Shown in pieces: positions 59,301 to 64,000 of a stretch of 64,000 bases of DNA. Position 1 is the first letter of the stretch. Each line of letters begins with the position of its first letter. The notes under the pieces are model-generated. The model did no database searches and had not been told where the DNA came from. It was given only the letters and a program-made list of their open reading frames with translations. The stretch is from contig JAJFPB010000010.1 of the NCBI GenBank assembly GCA_020881915.1, forward strand, positions 372,001 to 436,000, written 5' to 3'. Position numbers and translations under genes: made by a program. The stretch comes from Paramyrothecium sp. XJ0827. Lineage: Eukaryota > Ascomycota > Sordariomycetes > Hypocreales > Stachybotryaceae.

Positions 59301-61664
59301 TACATAGTAGACTCGTCATCAACCATGGATATCGGACGGCCCAAGGCGGCTCGTTGCTGGATTGTGTCTCCTGCAGATTACAACAAGCTCATGCCTATCG
59401 GTGTGCCTGGTGAAATTGTTGTTGAAGGACCTTCAATTGGTCGATGCTATTTGGGTCAACCAGACAAATCAGCGTCAGTCTTCATCTCGATACCGGCTTG
59501 GAGGGCTGCCTTTGGAGCTACCAACACTACGTCGAGGTTCTATAGAACTGGTGACCTTGCTGTGTACAGTTCAGATGGTGTGCTTCACCTCTTGGGCAGA
59601 AAAGACACACAGATCAAGCTTCGAGGTCAACGTATCGAAGTTGGAGAGATTGAACATCAGGCACGAGTAGCCACAAAAGAAGTCAAAGACATCGCCGTGG
59701 AGCTGGTTCACATTGGTAGCGATGCCTCCAAGGGTCCAGAACTAATGGGATTCGTCGTGATCAACACTCCGAACAGCCAGCTTTCAGCGGATTGGTCGAT
59801 ATCCGAGTCATTGGCCTACGACAAGCAAACATGCGCAATAATCGGCCAGGTTCAGGCCAAATTAGAAAGTACGCTGCCGCACTATATGGTCCCAGCATAC
59901 CTCGTCCCTGTCCCTGCCCTACCGTCCACGGTCACCGGTAAAACTGATCGCCTCCAGCTCCGAAGCATGGGCTCCATGTTACCCTTAGGAGAACTCGCCA
60001 AGCTTCGTGCAGCAATAGCCGGGGAGAAGCGTCAACCGCAGACTGGGGCTGAAAAGCAGCTTCGCGACCTATGGGCCGAGGCACTAGGCGTTAAAGCCGA
60101 TGGTATTGGTATAAATGATAGTTTCTTCCATATTGGCGGAGATTCCATTTCAGCGATGAAACTAGTTGGGGTTGCTCGCAAAGCTGGTCTCACGGTGGCT
60201 GTTGCGGACATCTTTCGAAACCCTATGCTCTCGGCTCAAGCCATAGCTCTGCATAGCACTCAAACCTGCGAGACGTCTCCTATTACACCGGCACCATTTT
60301 CTCTCCTAGAAGCGTCGGTGAAAGATCGAGTCATTCATTCGGCGCAAGCTTCAATCACGCTCTATCGTGTGGCTGATGTACTCCCTCTGAGCGGTTTCCA
60401 GGAGGACAACGTCAAGTTCAGCATTGGGTCGCCTAATAACTGCTTCAATTACTTTTTCTTGGATCTTGGTCATGGCATCAACTTAGACCAATTGGCTAAG
60501 AGTTGCAATGATCTCTTGCGTCATTTCTCAAGTCTACGCTCGGTGTTTATCCATGTACAGGATACGTATTGGCAGGTTGTTTTGGAGGAGCTATCTTTAC
60601 CTCTTCAGATCCGAGATGTGAAAGAGACCTTGGCTACGGCATCTCACAACGTATGTCTTGCAGACTCCGCCGAGGGTTTCAAGCTTAGCTCCCCGCCGAT
60701 CTCCTTCATTGTGGTGAGAAATAAGCTAGAAGGAACCAGGCTGGCCATCCGGCTATCTCACGGCCAGTACGACGGAGTGTCCATGCCACTTATTGTTAAG
60801 TCACTCCTTGACTTGTATCAAGACAAAAGACCTGATCCTGTTCTTGAATTTTCTGTATTCCTAAGACACTGTCAGGTACAAGAAGAGGCATCATCCGTAT
60901 ACTGGAAACGTTTGCTCAATGGATCTCGAATTACGCAGTTACCGCCATCACTCGACAGTATTGCCGAGAAGGCTGCTGCAGACGCCACGCCACCGCGTAG
61001 AGTGGAGGTGGAGAGTATTTTATCCCTACCTCACTTACCAACTAATGTCACAATGTCATCTGTGATGGGGGCTGCTTGGGGCGTCCTGATTTCTGCATTG
61101 ACTGGAGAAGATGACGTCGTCTACGGCACTCTTGTGGCGGGACGCAACGCTTCTTTGCCAGGAATTGAGGCCGTTGCCGGTCCTTGCGTCAACATCATCC
61201 CATTGAGAGCACAACTGTCATCGAACCGCACCTCACAAGACCTCTACACATCGATCCAGGATCAGATCCACTTTGTCGGACAAGCAGACACTTTAAGCCT
61301 GCAAAAGATTGTTGAGGGTCAAACAGACTGGTCTTCTGGCACCAAATTCAGCTCGATCATCCAGCACCAAAATATTGAAGAAAGGCCTGAGTTCAACCTG
61401 GCTGGCAATCCAGTTAAGCTAGACTGGTTTGAGAATCCCAATTATGTACCTCCTAGTCTTTCCATGATTTCCTACCCCGGCCAGGACTGCGTCAGGATTA
61501 AAGTCATCGCCAACAGCCACGTCATGACAGAGGATACAGGCAATGCACTTCTTGAGTGTCTGGGTCGGGCAGTGCTTGAACTGATTAAACAGAAGGACAA
61601 TGATGTGTCAACAGTTATTCATATAATTACTGCTCTTGTAGGGATGATTGGGATGGAGACCTAG
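39402..61664 (+). CDS. Six-module nonribosomal peptide synthetase with terminal condensation domain, one in-frame TAG
   Basis: A giant intronless multidomain enzyme of 7,420 codons counted through the stop at codon 1039. Order: A1-T1-C1-A2-T2-C2-A3-T3-C3-A4-nMT-T4-C4-A5-T5-E5-C5-A6-T6-CT. All six carrier serines are present in LGGDSI-type motifs (Ser610, 1697, 2781, 4270, 5358, 6915); T6 reads IGGDSI. Condensation motifs: HHALFDG (812), HHAVYDG (1900), HHIVSDG (2964), HHALYDG (4469), NHLLCDG (6018) and SHGQYDG in CT (7119). E5 has HHLVIDL (5544) and EGHGRE. The N-methyltransferase has VLEIGTGTG (3824). It starts with an A domain and ends in CT, the usual fungal cyclising release domain, so the product should be a cyclic hexapeptide with an N-methyl residue 4 and D residue 5. 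ATG 39402 lies in CCATGG. Apart from the stop no domain is damaged. Confidence 0.93.
41430..44590 (+). other. NRPS module 2: C1-A2-T2, contains the in-frame TAG
   Basis: C1 runs from EDAYPCTALQEG with HHALFDG (about 41835); the TAG lies near its C-terminal end at 42516. A2 has FTSGSTGQPKG, but the core FDxxxxE becomes FAGAIME and YGPTE becomes YGSAE. Code by eye: A G M F I A T A V K, without Asp235. The T2 serine is at 44490. Confidence 0.85.
42516..42518 (+). other. In-frame TAG inside the NRPS reading frame
   Basis: The codons read Met-Thr-TAG-Thr-Tyr-Ala-Leu-Thr. The same place in C2 reads Phe-Thr-Thr-Tyr-Ala-Leu-Thr, so the conserved segment continues straight through. The frame is open for 1,038 codons before and 6,381 after. 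Candidate introns ending at this TAG in a multiple of three (starting at 42465 or 42426) have poor donors (GTTTTG, GTCATA) and would remove conserved residues. Confidence 0.9.
44680..47850 (+). other. NRPS module 3: C2-A3-T3
   Basis: C2 has EDAYPCTPLQEG and HHAVYDG (45099). A3 closely resembles A2: FAGAIME, FLTSS, TICVGGEP, YGSAETAAV. Code by eye: A G M F I V T A V K, again without Asp235. The T3 serine is at 47742. Confidence 0.85.
47890..52310 (+). other. NRPS module 4: C3-A4-nMT-T4 (N-methylating)
   Basis: C3 differs from the other C domains: it opens SYAQGRLWFMDQL and has HHIVSDG (48291), like condensation domains before N-methylating modules in cyclosporin-type synthetases. A4 keeps FDAASME; code by eye D A M F I G A C I K, suggesting an aliphatic amino acid. 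An N-methyltransferase of about 400 residues (50660-51480 and onward) with VLEIGTGTG at 50871 sits before T4 (Ser codon 52209). Confidence 0.85.
52430..56960 (+). other. NRPS module 5: C4-A5-T5-E5 (epimerising)
   Basis: C4 has EDAYPCTPLQQG and HHALYDG (52806). A5 keeps FDLAILE and YGPTE; code by eye D L L F I G G M I K. Its A10 motif reads TSEKTNR, with Glu in place of the usual Gly before the catalytic Lys. The T5 serine is at 55473. E5 has HHLVIDLMSW (56031) and EGHGREPWDSRIDLTRTVGW, so residue 5 should be passed on in D form. Confidence 0.85.
57040..60250 (+). other. NRPS module 6: C5-A6-T6
   Basis: C5 follows an epimerase and opens EDIFPCSPMQEG, as DCL-type domains do. Its active site is NHLLCDG (57453), where the first, non-catalytic His is replaced. 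A6 belongs with A2 and A3: FAGSIFE, TICVGGEP, YGSAETAAV; code by eye A G F F I V T A V K, without Asp235. The T6 serine is at 60144 in HIGGDSI. Confidence 0.85.
60340..61664 (+). other. NRPS terminal condensation (CT) release domain
   Basis: VLPLSGFQED opens the domain and SHGQYDGVS (60756) replaces HHxxxDG, the pattern of fungal CT domains that release peptides by cyclisation. LVAGRNASLPGIEAVAGPCV follows in the usual place. No thioesterase or reductase domain is present. Confidence 0.85.
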
Positions 61665-62337
61665 GACACTTTTTGTCAAAATGGGCCATGGAGCATATGG
61701 GGAATTTTCATAGTACTCAGTAATAGAATTTACTATTAAGAGACCTATTATTTACATGATCCTCAGGAGCAAAAAGTACAAAAAAGTATAAGTTTAAGCT
61801 TTTATCTAAGAATTTACACAGTGTGTTATTTAAATGGCCTGGAGATGGCCTGATTAATAATATCAAATAAGTATGTAGCTATTACAAAAGTGTTTTCATG
61901 GGGTCTAATACCCAGAGATGGGGATGGGGTAACAAAGTTCATAATAAAGATATCTACAACATGTGTGAGGCACTGTCTCAATTTTGAACTATTGCTAACT
62001 CTTGGCCAGTTCCCGAATAAGAAATCAAAATCTTACTTCGACCTAGCTATGAATAAAATCATGCTTCATTTGTCTAATCGCCTTAATTAACTTCTCACTA
62101 GGCAGATCATGAGACCCCAGAATAAGCCCGCTCCAATGGATCGATATTGAAGCCCCAGTGAAAGCCACCAAGTCAGCATTTCACGCTGTGATTCCGGGAA
62201 TCGCGTATCATAAAGATAAGGATGGATTTAGAACCACCATGATGAACTCCAACTTTCTAAGCGATCTCGACCTTACCTTTTGTGTCTAGATCGTGGCGCC
62301 CCAGTCGGAGTGTAGTAAATGGATTTGTGATCTCGGT

Positions 62338-62367
62338 AATTACCTCTTCCTCGTGGAGGAGGTAATT
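62338..62367. repeat. Near-perfect 30-bp inverted repeat
   Basis: The arms AATTACCTC and GAGGTAATT-like ends flank TTCCTCGTGGAG, so the whole reads almost the same on both strands. It could form a hairpin or bind a dimeric protein. Confidence 0.6.
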
Positions 62368-62446
62368 TGATTCCGTCCATGAATAGAGGAGCCTTTTCTA
62401 GCCGAGCACGGTCATCGTCGACATGAACCGGAAAACGCATGATAAC

Positions 62447-62506
62447 GCGCACACGGTGGCGCACATAGCGGCGCACATGGCGGCGCACATGGCAGCGCCC
62501 ATGACA
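62447..62506. repeat. 12-bp minisatellite, five copies (GCGCACATGGCG)
   Basis: Units start at 62447, 62459, 62471, 62483 and 62495 and differ from GCGCACATGGCG by one to four bases. GC-rich within an AT-richer region. Confidence 0.8.
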
Positions 62507-62822
62507 GAAAGTGAGCTTGCGATTGGCGAGACCACCTCGGCTGGCCTGACGAACCGGCTGCAGATGCAGCCAACGATGGCACTAGACAAGGCTGATTGCA
62601 AGCGTTCCCACCGCCAGCAAATTCGATGTCATTTCCCTACGATGTCGTTTAACGGTTGTCCGGGCCGTTACTGGTGTAATATTCGAAGACCTAGGATCTC
62701 AACGCAGCTTTAAATTGCGAGAACCAAGGAATAGCCATGTAAATTGGTGTGAGACTGAGGCACGATGCTGCCATTAACCGGTGGTTCGGGCCGTCACTAT
62801 TGTAATCTAAGTAGGTATGAGA

Positions 62823-62828
62823 TATAAA
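62823..62828 (+). promoter_or_regulatory. TATA box and pyrimidine-rich leader of the secreted-protein gene
   Basis: TATAAA at 62823 is followed by a strongly C/T-rich leader (about 62836-62935), the pattern of well-expressed fungal genes. The ATG is 180 bp downstream, so the 5' leader is long or contains an intron. Confidence 0.5.
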
Positions 62829-63007
62829 AGATGACACTCCTCCACGTCTTTCTTCTCTACTTGAGCTTTCTCATTATCATCTCATCCCGCTCGTTCTCAC
62901 TCGTCGACTGTTACTCCCTACTTCAATACTCGTACCTCGATACGTAAGTCTACTTGTTCTACATCGTCTATACTCCTCCTTACGCTTACTTGGCCGCTTT
63001 AGTCAAA

Positions 63008-63394
63008 ATGAAGGTTTCTCTTCCAACCGCAGTTTTTGCCCTCTCTCTGCTCGGTGCTGTCGACGCCGCGCAAATTGAGATAAATATAACAACCGGGCCC
63101 GGACTAGTTCCCGTGGGCTCGACCGTCATTGTTGGCAACGATGGCAAGAGAAATAACTTCGGTTACTTCCTCGATGGCTGCAAAACTAAAGGATTTTCTT
63201 GGCTCCGTTCGTTTTGCATAGATTCGGATCAAAGAAGGGCGCACGTTATGTACACCTCTGGGATCAAGAAATGCTTTAGGGAAACCAGTTCATGGTCTGA
63301 GATTTGCGGTGGTCAGGAAGATGAAGTCTGCTGGCGTGGCGTTTGCAACAGGTGCTGGGAATATGTTTACACCGAGGCTCCCTGCAACTGGTGA
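63008..63394 (+). CDS. Small secreted cysteine-rich protein, 128 residues
   Basis: The ATG at 63008 gives a clear signal peptide (VSLPTAVFALSLLGAVDA, cleavage near residue 20). The mature part has eight cysteines at 58, 70, 89, 100, 108, 113, 116 and 126, enough for four disulfides, in a compact C-terminal half. An in-frame ATG at 62954 would put 18 residues before the signal peptide and is less likely. Size, secretion and cysteine content are those of fungal effector-like or antimicrobial proteins, but I do not recognise the cysteine pattern and claim no function. A TATA box and C/T-rich leader suggest regulated, strong expression. It lies 1.3 kb beyond the NRPS on the same strand, with no visible functional link. 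Confidence 0.72.
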   Translation: MKVSLPTAVFALSLLGAVDAAQIEINITTGPGLVPVGSTVIVGNDGKRNNFGYFLDGCKTKGFSWLRSFCIDSDQRRAHVMYTSGIKKCFRETSSWSEICGGQEDEVCWRGVCNRCWEYVYTEAPCNW

Positions 63395-64000
63395 GACCTT
63401 GGAATTTAGGCATAGTTATGGCGAGGGTAAAGGCGAGGTCGCGGTATTAGAGTGATGGTAATGGTATTTCATCTTCGTTTCTGTGGAGATATCTGCAGCT
63501 CTTAGGTAGTTTAGATACTTGGTATTGCCAATGCAAGCTTGAGGTGTTGGGTGGGCCCTACTGCCGGCCACCATTCAGAACTTTCACTCCCACTAGTCGT
63601 TTCTTAAGTCCCTTAATTATTTATGATGTCGAGATTCGGGTGAAGGCACGACTACCTTAAGGCCCCTGCGCTGTGGTTTCGGTACGATGCCTCGGAATGG
63701 AAGGACGCGAGGTCTCAGATGGGCGCCACATACTCCCATTTCATGTACGTATGACCGTCCTACATCTACATCTTATCAAAGACAACAGACGGCTGCGTGT
63801 CCTCAAGATCAAGGCAGTCTACTTAAAAAATTCAGACAAATGGGTTCAAGTATGATTGTGGGTTCAGAATTTGGTTCATCAATCTCGCCGTATCGAACCC
63901 TCCTATATCACTACTGTCTATTGAGATGCTTCTCGAAACGATGTACCCATTGTTGAAGAGTTCAATTCATAAGTTCTTACTATCCGGTTTCTCTGCGAAC
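63395..64000. other. Intergenic to the right edge
   Basis: Overlapping short frames at 63673-63956 have no recognisable domain. Nothing else is seen. Confidence 0.5.

Larger units (their letters stand above)
61665..63007. other. Intergenic with repeats
   Basis: The first 400 bp are AT-rich (NRPS 3' region). An inverted repeat, a 12-bp minisatellite and the promoter of the secreted-protein gene follow and are listed separately. A related 30-bp stretch (CGGGCCGTTACTGGTGTAAT and CGGGCCGTCACTATTGTAAT) occurs near 62661 and 62789. No gene is recognised. Confidence 0.5.

Noticed and set aside
39402..61664. Tandem-repeat or mobile-element origin of the NRPS repeats
   Set aside because: The repeated blocks are ordinary NRPS domains in module order, not a repeat array or transposon.
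1..64000. tRNA, rRNA, CRISPR arrays, complete transposons
   Set aside because: None recognised by eye on either strand; a tRNA or profile scan would be needed to exclude small RNAs.

Overview
The window looks like an accessory region of a filamentous ascomycete (Pezizomycotina) chromosome. The evidence is short GT-AG introns of about 45-75 bp, a Zn(II)2Cys6 regulator, an ankyrin protein with a CorA-like tail, a fungal rhodopsin-domain membrane protein, a DUF7580-type protein and a giant intronless nonribosomal peptide synthetase (NRPS) with a terminal condensation domain. I cannot name the species from sequence alone.

Left part (1-22 kb): working and broken metabolic genes are mixed. On the minus strand there is a Zn2Cys6 regulator running off the left edge, a SAM methyltransferase, and a hexose-type transporter whose eight exons are intact except for one nonsense codon. 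Then come a small five-exon ricin-B-type lectin (plus), a GRE2-like reductase broken by three frameshifts (minus), a tautomerase-3 family enzyme (plus), a seven-helix rhodopsin-domain protein (minus), a secreted GMC oxidoreductase (plus) and a copper P-type ATPase with five frameshifts (plus). Exon structures were rebuilt by eye from splice signals, reading phase and family motifs.

Middle part (22-38 kb): an ankyrin/CorA-like membrane protein (plus, about ten exons including one of 15 bp), an unrecognised 380-residue protein (minus), a probably peroxisomal crotonase-fold enzyme (minus), an unrecognised Cys/His-rich protein (plus), and a divergent pair. The pair is a C2H2 zinc-finger protein fused to Kelch repeats (minus) and a DUF7580-type protein (plus), sharing a 544-bp intergenic region.

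Right part (39.4-61.7 kb): one reading frame of 22,263 bp encodes a six-module NRPS in the order A1-T1-C1-A2-T2-C2-A3-T3-C3-A4-nMT-T4-C4-A5-T5-E5-C5-A6-T6-CT. It should make a hexapeptide, probably macrocyclic, N-methylated at residue 4 and with a D residue at position 5. Three of the six adenylation domains (A2, A3, A6) are close relatives that lack the Asp that normally holds the substrate alpha-amino group, which points to an atypical building block used three times. A single in-frame TAG lies at the end of C1 (42516-42518); everything downstream stays open for 19 kb. No tailoring gene, transporter or regulator lies directly beside the NRPS. A small secreted eight-cysteine protein closes the window.

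Main points to check: whether the NRPS stop codon is real, what A2/A3/A6 load, and whether the decayed genes (transporter, reductase, Cu-ATPase) are intact in related strains.
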